DNA from: Eubacteriaceae bacterium
GTDB taxonomy: Bacteria; Bacillota; Clostridia; Peptostreptococcales; Anaerovoracaceae
Assembly: GCA_902362805.1 (NCBI GenBank)
Contig: CABIXY010000003.1
Location: 281,140 to 345,139, forward strand
Direction: 5' to 3'
DNA: 64,000 nt
A program made the position numbers and the translations under genes. The notes under the pieces were generated by a model. It was not told the origin of the DNA. It searched no databases and was given only the letters and a program-made list of their open reading frames with translations. Below are positions 40,295 through 49,024 of the stretch, in pieces. The first letter of the stretch is position 1, and every line of letters begins with the position of its first letter.

Positions 40295-41179
40295 TCAAAA
40301 GCAAAGCTTGATGGACAGTTTTTGATCGCCATACTCAGCATCGATGGAACCGCCTATTTCTTCCGTCAATGCCTTTGCGATTGCAAGACCCAGGCCGGTG
40401 CTTTTCCGGCCGGTCTCGACAGTAAAGAAACGGTCAAATAGGCGGGCAGCGGTAACGGGCGACAAGTCGGAAGTGGTATTGGTAAAGGCGATTTCGCAGA
40501 AATCATTCATGGTAATTGCGAGGTCGCCTTCACTGTATTTTACTGCGTTACTGATGAGATTGGCAAAAATTCGTGAAAGAGCACCCGGATCCAGGTGCCG
40601 CAGCACTTTATTTTCGGGCAGTGTAATGACGGGGGTGATGCCCCTTGCTGTCAGCGCACTGTAACTTGCGGCGATGCTGTCTGCCAAAATAGCGTCAACT
40701 GCCACTGTCTCCGGTTTCAGATCTTCTTTGGTGGAGACTACGACAGAATAGCGGAAAAGTTCTTCCGTCAGCTGTTTCAAAACCTCCGTGCGGTTTTGAA
40801 TTTGAGCCAGATAACGACAGGCATCCTTGGACTTTTCCTCGTCTTCCAGCATATCTAAATAACCGCAGATTGCTGTCAGCGGCGTGCGTAAGTCGTGAGA
40901 AATATTGGTAACTGCTTCCTTCAATTCTCTGTCGCCATGCAGATAACGCCGGCGCTCTTTTCGAAGCAAACGAAGCTCCCGATTGATTTCGGCTGCCAGC
41001 CGTTTCATGGCAGGGTCGCTGCTGGAAATACAGATCAAAGCGTTTGTCTCTTCTGTCAAAGCGAAATCAAGCTGCCTGCAGATTTCTTCCGCCGACTTCT
41101 TCATCAAATGAACTTTAGCTATCAGGACAAGGGTTGTGATGCCGAGCGCCAGGCTCAGCAGTATGAGAACTGTTACCAT
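40295..41179 (-). CDS. Sensor histidine kinase
   Basis: A 294-residue kinase with one N-terminal membrane segment (VLILLSLALGITTLVLIAK), a short linker, the H box NISHDLRTPLTAICGYL near residue 95, the N box NLISNAVKYSEG near 205, and the G box STGLGLAIAKALTEEIGG near 260. The sensor part is very small, as in kinases that work with an ABC transporter as sensor (intramembrane-sensing type). It is the last gene of the minus-strand group MerR-regulator-ABC-kinase but is separated from the permease by a terminator-like hairpin, so it may have its own promoter. Confidence 0.88.
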   Translation of the reverse strand: MVTVLILLSLALGITTLVLIAKVHLMKKSAEEICRQLDFALTEETNALICISSSDPAMKRLAAEINRELRLLRKERRRYLHGDRELKEAVTNISHDLRTPLTAICGYLDMLEDEEKSKDACRYLAQIQNRTEVLKQLTEELFRYSVVVSTKEDLKPETVAVDAILADSIAASYSALTARGITPVITLPENKVLRHLDPGALSRIFANLISNAVKYSEGDLAITMNDFCEIAFTNTTSDLSPVTAARLFDRFFTVETGRKSTGLGLAIAKALTEEIGGSIDAEYGDQKLSIKLCF

Positions 41180-41205
41180 GGGAACTCCTTATATCTGTTA
41201 AGATC

Positions 41206-41244
41206 AAAAACAAAGTAGTCCGATTTCGGACTATTTTGTTTTTT
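41206..41244. terminator. Hairpin between permease and kinase genes
   Basis: AAACAAAGTAGTCCG pairs with CGGACTATTTTGTTT around ATTT; T- and A-runs lie on both sides. Similar TAGTC...GACTA terminators are at 63048-63086 and 63611-63650. Confidence 0.75.
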
Positions 41245-41262
41245 GATAATAGGTATGTTTGT

Positions 41263-42114
41263 TTATCGAATGTCTTTTCTGCTGAATAAAAACATTCCAA
41301 AGGCGTTTGTGACAAAAATGATGACGGCTGAGTACAGCGGCATCAGCTTTAAGTGGAGGGCTGACTGGCCGGAAAGCTGCAAACACTGGCCTGAAGGCAG
41401 GAAATCGATGATAAATTGGAATATCTTTCTCGCGCTGCCTGCAATGTACTGCTTGTTGGGCACTGTTTCCGTGCTCGTCTGTCCATCGACCATCTGGTAC
41501 ACTTCAACCATAGGAGGACCTTCCAAACGCTTCATCAGGTAAAAACAGAGAAACATGGAAGCCATGACGATGATGAGAGCCAGGCACACGCACACTGTTT
41601 TATTCTGCAGCACCATGGCAAGCATATTGAAGACTGCAGCGTAAGCGATGATAGCCAGCAGACCGTCTGCCATCAAAAGCAGCAATGTGCCGGTTTCTGA
41701 TTGTAATCCACCGAAAAGGGGAATACCGATCAGGGCGGTCGCGACCAGATAAACCAGGTTGAAAGAAATACCGCAGAATACACAGGTAAGGAAGTTGGAG
41801 AGATAGATGTCTTTCCTTCTGTGACCGACAATCAGTTTGTTGCGCAGAGTACCGTCGCTGAATTCTGTGCCGATGAACATGGAACAGAAAGCGGCCATGA
41901 CGATACCTGGCACCGCGACAAAGCCTGAAACTCCAAAACTGTTGAGGAAAAGGGCGTCTATGGGAATCTGCGTATCGTTGATATCCATGCTGCGCCAACC
42001 GGCGGCAATGGTGATGACGGCATATAAAATCGTAAATAGTAAAGCAACCTTGAATACAGTATCCTTTTTTAGACGGCCGAGATTGGCACTTAATAATCTA
42101 CTCATGCTGTCCAC
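41263..42114 (-). CDS. ABC-2 type transporter permease
   Basis: A 283-residue membrane protein with six hydrophobic segments and the ABC-2 pattern SMFIGTEFSDGTLRNKLIVGHRR, which places the ATPase-coupling helix. It overlaps the ATPase gene (42098) by 17 bases, so the two form an exporter. Its substrate may be an antimicrobial peptide or lipid, judged from the nearby two-component genes; that is inference. Confidence 0.85.
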   Translation of the reverse strand: MDSMSRLLSANLGRLKKDTVFKVALLFTILYAVITIAAGWRSMDINDTQIPIDALFLNSFGVSGFVAVPGIVMAAFCSMFIGTEFSDGTLRNKLIVGHRRKDIYLSNFLTCVFCGISFNLVYLVATALIGIPLFGGLQSETGTLLLLMADGLLAIIAYAAVFNMLAMVLQNKTVCVCLALIIVMASMFLCFYLMKRLEGPPMVEVYQMVDGQTSTETVPNKQYIAGSARKIFQFIIDFLPSGQCLQLSGQSALHLKLMPLYSAVIIFVTNAFGMFLFSRKDIR

Positions 42115-43012
42115 CTCCGATCAAAGTCACATAATAGCTTTCCAAGCTTTCATCTTTTTCTCTGACGGCGTTGACTTTACAACCTTCGTCAGCCAAAGCC
42201 AAGGTCAGTTCTGTGATATTTATTTCACCGTACAAATCAGCCTGATTGCCTGGAAGAATGGTATACTCCAGCTGCAGTCTGTCGAGAACGCGGGCTAGAG
42301 CTTTCGTATCTGTCACCGTCAGTTCCATACATTTACGACAGGCCTTTTCCAAATCTGCTGCGCTGATTTCTTTGATCAGACGGCCGCTGTCAACAAATCC
42401 ATAGTGGGTGGCCAGCTTTGATAGTTCGTCCAGAATGTGGCTGGACATCAGAACAGTCATCTGATATTTGCGGTTCAGCTTCAAGATTAGTTCGCGCATT
42501 TCAATGATGCCCTGAGGGTCGAGGCCGTTAGCCGGCTCATCCAGAATCAAAAAGTCTGGGTCTCCGGCCAGAGCGATGGCGATGCCCAGGCGCTGCCGCA
42601 TGCCGAGGGAAAAGTTCTTGGCCTTTTTCTTGCCGGTGTTTTCAAGGCCGACGAGAGAAAGCAGTTCCTCGATCCCCTCAAAGGATGGCAGGCCCAGGAC
42701 GCGATACTGCATTTTGATGTTGTCTTCTGCGCTGAGATCTTGATAGATGGATGGAGATTCTACCACTGCCCCTATGCGCCTTCGCACTTCGCTGATCTTG
42801 GGAGAAGTATTTTCCTGATCATAGAGGGTGTAAGTACCTCTAGTTGGATGCTGCAGACCGCAGAGAAGGCGAATCAAAGTCGTCTTACCGGCGCCGTTTC
42901 TGCCCACAAGGCCGTAAATGGCACCTTTTCTGATGTGCATCTGCAGATTGTCAACTGCCTTGAAATCCCGGTATTGTTTTGTCAAATTATCAGTCTGTAA
43001 AACGTAGTCCAT
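42098..43012 (-). CDS. ABC transporter ATP-binding protein
   Basis: A 304-residue ATPase. GLVGRNGAGKTTLIRLLCGL is the Walker A, FSLGMRQRLGIAIALAGD the signature (FSLGMRQR), and LILDEPANGLDPQG the Walker B. The C-terminal extension of about 80 residues is that of bacitracin/antibiotic exporters (CcmA/BcrA-type). ATG at 43012 has GAGGT upstream; a GTG at 43027 coincides with that ribosome site and is less likely. The stop is TAG. It overlaps the permease gene. Confidence 0.88.
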   Translation of the reverse strand: MDYVLQTDNLTKQYRDFKAVDNLQMHIRKGAIYGLVGRNGAGKTTLIRLLCGLQHPTRGTYTLYDQENTSPKISEVRRRIGAVVESPSIYQDLSAEDNIKMQYRVLGLPSFEGIEELLSLVGLENTGKKKAKNFSLGMRQRLGIAIALAGDPDFLILDEPANGLDPQGIIEMRELILKLNRKYQMTVLMSSHILDELSKLATHYGFVDSGRLIKEISAADLEKACRKCMELTVTDTKALARVLDRLQLEYTILPGNQADLYGEINITELTLALADEGCKVNAVREKDESLESYYVTLIGGGQHE

Positions 43013-43104
43013 ATTTTCATACCTCACTTTTGATTTGATACTGAGATTCTAGCAGGCAGGAGTTAAAAAAACGGTTAAGGTTCTGGTTAAGAAATCGTAA
43101 AGAT

Positions 43105-43770
43105 TCATTTTTTCTGCAGTTGAAAGCCGATGCCCCAAACCGCCTCGATGTAGTTTTTGCCTGTGCTCTGGCGGAGTTTTCTGCGCAAGTTGCTGATGTG
43201 AACCTTCAGAGAACTTTCCATGCAGTCGGGGGTGTCATCACTGATACGGTCCAATATTTGATTCTTCGTGATGACCTGGGTCGGGTTTTGCATGAGCATC
43301 TTCAGTATGGCATATTCCGTCTTCGTCAAGTGAATCATTTGACCGCCTGCAGTGACCTGGTGCCGATGAAGATCCAGAGAAAGTTCGTCAAAGTGCAGCA
43401 CTGTCCGATTGACTGGCTTTTCTATGTTTCTAAGCTGGACCGCGATACGGGCCAGCAGTTCCTTGGTATCAAAGGGTTTTGTGATATAATCTGCAGCGCC
43501 GGACAGAAGCAGGTTTACTTTGTCCTGGGTATCTGCTTTGGCGCTGACGACGATGACGGGAACTTGTTCGATTTGCGAAAGGACCTCTTCGCCGCTGAGG
43601 CCAGGCAGCATCAGATCCAGAAGAATCAAGTCAGGCTTTTCGCCAGCCAGAAGCAGCAGCGCTTCTGTTCCAGAGTAGGCGCGCTGTACTTGGTAGCCCT
43701 CTCGCGTGAGAAGTTCCGCGAGCATATCGCTGATAGATACATCGTCATCGATGATGGCTATTTTCTTCAT
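43105..43770 (-). CDS. OmpR-family response regulator
   Basis: A 221-residue response regulator: receiver domain with IIDDDVSISDML (acid pocket), phospho-acceptor Asp in LILLDLMLPGLSG near residue 52, VIVVSAKAD and TKPFDTKELLARI (Lys switch), then a winged-helix DNA-binding domain (HLTKTEYAILKMLMQNPTQV, SSLKVHISNLRRKLR). Its start overlaps the MerR gene end by four bases (ATGA), so the two are co-transcribed; the partner kinase is probably the one at 40295. Confidence 0.9.
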   Translation of the reverse strand: MKKIAIIDDDVSISDMLAELLTREGYQVQRAYSGTEALLLLAGEKPDLILLDLMLPGLSGEEVLSQIEQVPVIVVSAKADTQDKVNLLLSGAADYITKPFDTKELLARIAVQLRNIEKPVNRTVLHFDELSLDLHRHQVTAGGQMIHLTKTEYAILKMLMQNPTQVITKNQILDRISDDTPDCMESSLKVHISNLRRKLRQSTGKNYIEAVWGIGFQLQKK

Positions 43771-44588
43771 TTTGTATTACCTGCCTTTATTTTAATCTGT
43801 AACTGAGTGATGTATTCCGATTCGACGCTGGTGTCGTGATTGTCGATGATGTAAAGCTCCATAGGATCACCGTCTGCAGCCAATCCGCGCTTTTCAAGAT
43901 CTGTAAAAAGGGATTTCCAGGCTACAGGAATGCGGTCATAACTGCCTTTGACGGTGGTACAGAGGTAGTCTCCTCCGGCAATGACCGTGTCAAAATCATC
44001 ATTTTCACCCATAATACAAAAGACTGAATTGAAGTGCCCGTAATTCCCCTGACGGATGTAATCCAAAGGGATGGTAGCACCCATATCGCCGTTGCCGATG
44101 ATGTATAGCTGATCCTCATTTTCCTTTTGCAGCTTTTTGATGACAAAATCCAGATCTGCATCTCGGTAGACATTCTCTGAGAGTTTGAGAATTTTCCGCG
44201 GCAAAAGCGATTTGATTTCTATTTGACCAAAAGTGGCTTCTGCCCGCAGGTGGTCCTGAATTTCTTCTATTCTGTCGGCGAGCTGGGTTTTCAGGCTTTC
44301 CAGGCTTCTCACTTTTTGGTCGATGGTGTCGATTTCCTCTTGAAATAGATTGAGGGTTTTGGCTACGTCAAAATCGGCGAGGTGATCTTTGATTTCAGCC
44401 ATGGAAAAACCGATGGATCTGAGCTCTCGCAAAATATTCAAGGTCCTGATATCATTGATGCTGTACATCCTGTAACCATTATCGTCCCGGCGCGGTTTCA
44501 ATATGCCGATTTCCTCATAATATCTGAGGGAATCTGTGCCAATACCGTACAATTTGGATATTTCTCCAATTTTATAATATTCTTTCAT
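43767..44588 (-). CDS. MerR-family regulator with GyrI-like effector domain
   Basis: A 273-residue MerR regulator. Residues 1-72 are the winged HTH (YKIGEISKLYGIGTDSLRYYEEIG, NGYRMYSINDIRTLNILREL), followed by a coiled coil (EEIDTIDQKVRSLESLKTQL) and a GyrI-like binding domain (MGATIPLDYIRQGNYGHFNS). Such proteins activate multidrug pumps in response to large hydrophobic compounds. The operator (a 19-bp dyad CATTGGTATTATACCAATG at 44611-44629) lies just upstream, and a nearly identical site drives a MATE pump at 45505, its most likely target. The original divergent pair is now interrupted by a PIN-domain module. Confidence 0.85.
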   Translation of the reverse strand: MKEYYKIGEISKLYGIGTDSLRYYEEIGILKPRRDDNGYRMYSINDIRTLNILRELRSIGFSMAEIKDHLADFDVAKTLNLFQEEIDTIDQKVRSLESLKTQLADRIEEIQDHLRAEATFGQIEIKSLLPRKILKLSENVYRDADLDFVIKKLQKENEDQLYIIGNGDMGATIPLDYIRQGNYGHFNSVFCIMGENDDFDTVIAGGDYLCTTVKGSYDRIPVAWKSLFTDLEKRGLAADGDPMELYIIDNHDTSVESEYITQLQIKIKAGNTK

Positions 44589-44589
44589 A

Positions 44590-44636
44590 TTTTTTCAAAA
44601 AACTCCTTTACATTGGTATTATACCAATGTTTATAC
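44590..44636. promoter_or_regulatory. MerR-type promoter/operator, copy 1 (47-bp direct repeat)
   Basis: TTTACA (-35), 19-base spacer holding the dyad, and TATACA (-10) on the plus strand; the 19-base spacing is the hallmark of MerR-activated promoters. On the minus strand TTTACA and TATAAT give a plausible promoter for the merR gene. Identical over 46 of 47 bases to 45418-45464. Confidence 0.8.
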
Positions 44637-44707
44637 ACGGTTGTAAACCTTTACAACTTGTTTAGACGGGACTATTATGATAAAATATGAATATAAGGAG
44701 TTGTGAT

Positions 44708-45157
44708 ATGAGAATATATTTGGATAATTGCTGTTATAATCGCCCATATGACGATCAATCACAAATGCGAATTAATTTGGACACACAGGCAAAATTGTAC
44801 ATTCAATTAATGATTAAGGATAAAAAAATTGAATTGGTTACTTCATATGTTTTGGATTTTGAAAATAGTAAAAATAGAGTGATACAAAAAAAATTAGCAA
44901 TTTCAACGTTCATGGAAGAAAATGAATCATATTATGTCGGAGAAGAGCGACAGAATGAAATCAGAACGATGGTCAGACAGATTATGGCCACAGGTGTAAA
45001 GGAAAAGGATGCCGCGCACGTAGCATGTGCAATTTATGCCAAAAGTGACTATTTCATTACTACAGATGATCGCTTACTAAAATACATATCTGACCAAGTT
45101 AAAATTTTAACGCCAGGAGAGTTTATCAGAGAAATCGAGGTGAAAGCAAATGAATAA
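44708..45157 (+). CDS. PIN-domain protein (probable toxin or ribonuclease)
   Basis: A 149-residue protein with PIN-nuclease features: MRIYLDNCCYNRPYDD (first acidic residue and a conserved N), SYVLDFENSK, and KDAAHVACAIYAKSDYFIT-TDDRLL, the typical D..H.A pattern followed by the last acidic residues. ATG at 44708 follows AAGGAG. The DNA is clearly AT-richer than its neighbours, suggesting transfer. Placed with a small second gene (overlap 8 bases) as in toxin-antitoxin pairs, but the order is toxin first. Read from the copied MerR-type promoter. Confidence 0.72.
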   Translation: MRIYLDNCCYNRPYDDQSQMRINLDTQAKLYIQLMIKDKKIELVTSYVLDFENSKNRVIQKKLAISTFMEENESYYVGEERQNEIRTMVRQIMATGVKEKDAAHVACAIYAKSDYFITTDDRLLKYISDQVKILTPGEFIREIEVKANE

Positions 45158-45374
45158 TACAGCAGAAATCATGGATATGGGGATAGCCTGCTTGATTGAT
45201 CAACTGGGAGTTGTCAAAGCAGAGCAATTCATTGCTGCAATAAAGAGGGATGATTTTGACTATACAGTTTGGCAGAGAGAATACTTTGACGGTATGCAGC
45301 CGGGAGATTTTTTATTGAAAGCCGCGGAATACGGAAAAGAACATCCACATAAAGGAAAAGGAAGAAGGGTATAA
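45150..45374 (+). CDS. Small partner protein of the PIN gene (possible antitoxin)
   Basis: A 74-residue protein without recognised domain. The N-terminal half is helical (MDMGIACLIDQLGVVKAEQF), the C-terminal half is rich in Asp, Tyr, Trp and Gly and ends with the basic tail GKEHPHKGKGRRV. It overlaps the PIN gene by eight bases, so the two are translated together. Size and position fit an antitoxin, but no DNA-binding motif was seen. A weak hairpin with a long T-run (45392-45423) follows and merges into the second repeat. Confidence 0.6.
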   Translation: MNNTAEIMDMGIACLIDQLGVVKAEQFIAAIKRDDFDYTVWQREYFDGMQPGDFLLKAAEYGKEHPHKGKGRRV

Positions 45375-45417
45375 TAATAATTCTACTGAAAGCCGGGAAT
45401 TTCTCTCGGTTTTTTAT

Positions 45418-45464
45418 TTTTTTCAAAAAACTCCTTTACATTGGTATTATACCAAGGTTTATAC
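45418..45464 (+). promoter_or_regulatory. MerR-type promoter/operator, copy 2, in front of the MATE gene
   Basis: TTTACA (45434-45439), 19-base spacer with TTGGTATTATACCAA, TATACT. Only one base differs from copy 1 at 44590-44636 (T to G in the right dyad arm). It is placed 40 bases before the MATE start. Confidence 0.85.
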
Positions 45465-45504
45465 TGATAGTAAAGATAATGATAATACGACAGGAGTTGT
45501 TAGT

Positions 45505-46821
45505 ATGACAAAGAGTACGAAAAAAGAAATAAAAAATAGATTTATCAAATATGTCATTCCATCGGTGGCAGCCATGTGGGTGTATACCATTTACACCATG
45601 GTTGACGGCATGTTCGTAGCCAGAGGCGTGGGAACGACAGCTCTGGCGGCAGTAAATATCTCCATGCCATTCATTAACACCGCCTTTGCTCTCGGCATTT
45701 TGTTCGCAGTAGGAGCAAGTACCAAGGCGTCTATCTACAAGGGGCAGGGCGATATGGAAAAGGCGAACAAAGTGTTCACCATGAGTACCGTCACGGTCTT
45801 TGGCTTAGCTTTCATTGTCGCCACCGTAGCGCTCCTGAACTTGGAGCGCCTGGCTCTGATGCTGGGTGCCGACGAGGCGACACTGCCATATGTGAAGGAT
45901 TATCTGGGCATCATCATCCCGTTCGTCGTGTGCTATATGACCAGCTATAACTTGGAAGTGCTGATCAAAGCTGACGGCTATCCGCAGAAAGCTATCGCAA
46001 CGACGCTGGCAGGTGCGGCCACAAATATCATTCTGGACTACGTATTTGTCTTGGTTCTCCATTGGGGTATCAAAGGTGCGGCTATTGCAACCGGTATCTC
46101 ACAGCTGATGACCTTGTCCATCTTCTTGGCTCATTTCTTGTCCAAGAAGTCGCAGTTCAGTTTTGTTAAAATCAAGTGGAACTTTAAAGAAGTGGTTTCG
46201 ATGGCAAAAATTGGCGTGGCAGATTCTGTGACAGAGTTCTCCGTGGGTGCGATCATCTTCTTGTTCAATAATACATTGATCAGAGTCTCCGGCAATGACG
46301 GCGTAGTGATCTATACAGTCATCGCTTACGTTTCGCAGTTGATTTTGATGACCATGATGGGCGTCAACCAGGGCATGCAGCCCCTTGTCAGTTACTATCA
46401 CGGCAGAGAAGAACACAAAATCCACAAATATATTCTGCGCATTGCATTACTGGTTGCCGGCACAGCTTCTATAGTCGCTTTTGCCTGGGGCGTGCTCTAT
46501 CCGAACCCGGTGGTTGCCGTGTTTATCGACAGGACCACAGACGCAGTATTATATGAAAATGCAGTGGATGCCTTCAAACTGTTCTCCTTCTCTTTCCTGC
46601 CGCTGGGTGTCGTGGTGATTCTGGCCGGTTACTTTACGGCGCTTGAGAGACCAAAGTCGGCTATGACCATTTCCATCTGCCGAGGCCTGGTGCTGGTAGT
46701 CATTTCCCTGGTCATCATGACGATGTTGTTTGGGGAAATCGGAATCTGGCTGTCCATGGGCGTTTCGGAAACCATCGCCCTCATTCTGGCAGTCACTATG
46801 TATAAGAAAAAACTCCAATAA
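45505..46821 (+). CDS. MATE-family multidrug efflux pump
   Basis: A 438-residue membrane protein with twelve segments, in the MATE family of cation-coupled efflux pumps. Family marks: the start FIKYVIPSVAAMWVYTIYTM with VDGMFVARGVG, internal repetition of the six-helix half (second half beginning FSVGAIIFLFNN), and GVNQGMQPLVSYYHG at the half-repeat position. It would remove cationic drugs or dyes in exchange for Na+ or H+. The promoter just upstream has the MerR layout, so expression should respond to the MerR regulator at 43767. TAA stop. Confidence 0.9.
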   Translation: MTKSTKKEIKNRFIKYVIPSVAAMWVYTIYTMVDGMFVARGVGTTALAAVNISMPFINTAFALGILFAVGASTKASIYKGQGDMEKANKVFTMSTVTVFGLAFIVATVALLNLERLALMLGADEATLPYVKDYLGIIIPFVVCYMTSYNLEVLIKADGYPQKAIATTLAGAATNIILDYVFVLVLHWGIKGAAIATGISQLMTLSIFLAHFLSKKSQFSFVKIKWNFKEVVSMAKIGVADSVTEFSVGAIIFLFNNTLIRVSGNDGVVIYTVIAYVSQLILMTMMGVNQGMQPLVSYYHGREEHKIHKYILRIALLVAGTASIVAFAWGVLYPNPVVAVFIDRTTDAVLYENAVDAFKLFSFSFLPLGVVVILAGYFTALERPKSAMTISICRGLVLVVISLVIMTMLFGEIGIWLSMGVSETIALILAVTMYKKKLQ

Positions 46822-46845
46822 AATAGTAAAATAAAATAAAATCCA

Positions 46846-46881
46846 GAAAAATGACGACGTAAGTCGTTATTTTTCTTTTTT
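46846..46881 (+). terminator. Terminator after MATE
   Basis: GAAAAATGACGAC and GTCGTTATTTTTC pair around GTAA, with one mismatch; TTTTTT follows. Confidence 0.8.
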
Positions 46882-47007
46882 GAATTGGCAGAATCTAGCT
46901 TGTTTGCTGAAAAGAAGTGAGTGGTAAAAGTGCACTATAGAATATGCAGTTCATGGTTATACTAAGAGATATAGAAAAAGAACATAAATTTTTAGGAGGA
47001 TTTAAAA

Positions 47008-48459
47008 ATGAATGAAGAGAATCGTATCTCATCAGATAATTCGCTGAGTCTCAGCAAGCTGGTAGCCATGATTATCGGCTCAACCATCGGAAGTGGTATC
47101 TTTACGACTACAGCAGACATGGCCAGCGGCGGCGCGCATACAGGCGCGGTACTAGTCGGCTGGGCAATCTGCGGTGTCGGTATGACTGGACTGACCATGT
47201 GTTTCTTTGGTTTAAATAAGTTAAGGCCGGATTTAACCAATGGCGTATATAGTTATGCCAGAGAAGGTTTCGGCGAGTTCGTAGGCTTTAATTCTGCCTG
47301 GGGTTACTGGGTCAGTGCCCTTTTGTGCAACGTGTCGTATACGACTCTGCTGTTCGGCGCATTAGGATATTTTTTCCCAATATTTGGTGAAGGCAATAAT
47401 TTGATTTCGATTATCTGTGCTTCAGCAGTCATCTGGGCAATCAATCTATTGGTACTGCGCGGAATTAAGGAAGCCGCCGCTCTCAATGTCATTGCCACGA
47501 TCAGTAAGATGGTTCCACTTTTGGTCTTTGTGATTGCCGTAATTTTTGTTGGCGCATTTGACTGGGACACTTTTATGAGCAATTTTTGGGGAGATGGCAC
47601 AATGCCAGTGATAGATCAGGTGAAGGCGACAACGGCTGCCACGGTCTGGTCCTTTATCGGAATTGAAGGAGCCGTAGTCCTGTCCGCCCGCGCGAAGAAA
47701 TCCAGCGATGTGGGCAAAGCTTCTATGACTGGTTTCCTGGGCATCTTTGTCATCTATGTATTGGTAGCAGTGATGAGCTTAGGCGTTATGACGCCGGAAG
47801 AAATGTCCACCTTGAAGAACCCGCAGATGGCTGGAATTTTAGAAGCTGCTGTCGGTCCGTGGGGTGCTACCTTGATCAATATCGGTGTCATTCTATCATT
47901 GGCTGGCGCGCTGCTGGGTTGGACGATTATCGCTGCGGACTGCCCATATTCTGCGGCAAAACAGGGCGTGTTCATGAAGGCCTTTGCCCGCGCGAACAAA
48001 AACGACTCACCATCTTTTTCACTTTATATGACCAACGGCATCATTCAGCTGTTTTTGATCGTGATCTTTTTCAACGATTCCACTTATCAGGCATTCTATG
48101 GATTGAGCACGCTGATGATCATGGTGCCATATCTGTTCAGTGGTTTGTACTACGCCAAGGTTGCCTTTAAAAAGGAAGGTCTGGAGCAAAGTTCTGCCAG
48201 CCAGGTTGCCTGGGCCAGGTTCTTCGGCATCCTCGGTTCTGTCTATGGTTTCTGGATGCTGTATTCTTCGGGTCTGTATATGCTTCTGGTTACGACGGTA
48301 CTCTACGCGCCGGGCATCATCGTCTACGCCCTGGGCAAAAGAGAGAACGGCAAAAAAGTCTTTGAAAAAAAATACGAGGTGCTTATCGCTATCGCCTTGG
48401 TCGCCTTAGCAATCCTATCACTGGTGCTGATCGCGAGAGGCACCATCAATCCGTTCTAA
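47008..48459 (+). CDS. Basic amino acid antiporter (arginine/ornithine type, APC family)
   Basis: A 483-residue APC-family transporter with twelve membrane segments. The start SLSKLVAMIIGSTIGSGIF has the substrate-binding GSGIF motif of the arginine:ornithine / lysine antiporter branch (ArcD-like), and WSFIGIEGAVVLSARAKKSSDVG is the typical helix 6-7 region. It exchanges a basic amino acid for its breakdown product, for instance arginine for ornithine, or transports agmatine or lysine. No deiminase genes are adjacent. The next gene begins immediately after its stop. Confidence 0.82.
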   Translation: MNEENRISSDNSLSLSKLVAMIIGSTIGSGIFTTTADMASGGAHTGAVLVGWAICGVGMTGLTMCFFGLNKLRPDLTNGVYSYAREGFGEFVGFNSAWGYWVSALLCNVSYTTLLFGALGYFFPIFGEGNNLISIICASAVIWAINLLVLRGIKEAAALNVIATISKMVPLLVFVIAVIFVGAFDWDTFMSNFWGDGTMPVIDQVKATTAATVWSFIGIEGAVVLSARAKKSSDVGKASMTGFLGIFVIYVLVAVMSLGVMTPEEMSTLKNPQMAGILEAAVGPWGATLINIGVILSLAGALLGWTIIAADCPYSAAKQGVFMKAFARANKNDSPSFSLYMTNGIIQLFLIVIFFNDSTYQAFYGLSTLMIMVPYLFSGLYYAKVAFKKEGLEQSSASQVAWARFFGILGSVYGFWMLYSSGLYMLLVTTVLYAPGIIVYALGKRENGKKVFEKKYEVLIAIALVALAILSLVLIARGTINPF

Positions 48460-48987
48460 ATGGAAACAAAGGATCACTTATTATTAGCTAGGAGGCTCGC
48501 TGCGGCACTGCACTTGGGTTATGGTCAAAAAATGGCGTTCATACTTGGAAACTTAGTGCCGGATATCAACCCTCTGTCCTATTTATCGCTCAGCTGTGAG
48601 AAAAAATTTGACGGTCATTCTTACGAGTACAGAAGGGGGTTCATTGAAAAGTCTCTCAAAATGTCTAGCTGCAGCCGATGGATTGACTGGTATCGAGGTG
48701 GAGTTGCAGTCCACTACCTTGCAGATTCCTTTACCAGGCCTCACAATCGGAGTTTCTCCTACAGGTGGAAAGAGCATGTCACTTATGAGCACAGCCTGCA
48801 TCAAAAGTTCCGAGGCCAGGTGAAAGAGCTGAAGAAACTCAATCTTGAATTTGGAAATCTGACAATACCGGATTGGTATGAGGAGCAGCATAGGCGCTAT
48901 CTTAGGGAGAGCAGGGGATGTAATGAAGACTGCCAGTTCATTATCCAGATCACGGCAGAATTCTGCAACCACCTTGACCGTTTATAA
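48460..48987 (+). CDS. Zinc-dependent phospholipase C-domain protein
   Basis: A 175-residue protein resembling the zinc-dependent phospholipase C / S1-P1 nuclease fold in its shortened bacterial form (AFILGNLVPDINPLSYLSL, RGGVAVHYLADSFTRPHN). The His/Asp pattern needed for zinc binding (GNxxPDI, HYLADSFTRPHN) is present, but no signal peptide is seen, so it acts inside the cell or is not an exported toxin. The ATG follows the antiporter stop with no gap, indicating co-translation. Terminator at 48987-49022. Confidence 0.65.
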   Translation: METKDHLLLARRLAAALHLGYGQKMAFILGNLVPDINPLSYLSLSCEKKFDGHSYEYRRGFIEKSLKMSSCSRWIDWYRGGVAVHYLADSFTRPHNRSFSYRWKEHVTYEHSLHQKFRGQVKELKKLNLEFGNLTIPDWYEEQHRRYLRESRGCNEDCQFIIQITAEFCNHLDRL

Positions 48988-49022
48988 AAGAGCTTGATAC
49001 GAAAGATCAAGCTCTTTCTTTA
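48987..49022 (+). terminator. Terminator after the antiporter pair
   Basis: AAGAGCTTGAT pairs with ATCAAGCTCTT around ACGAAAG, followed by TCTTTAT. Confidence 0.85.
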
Positions 49023-49024
49023 TA

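Noticed and set aside
42740..43806. Plus-strand frames opposite the ABC ATPase and response regulator
   Set aside because: Shadows of well supported minus-strand genes.
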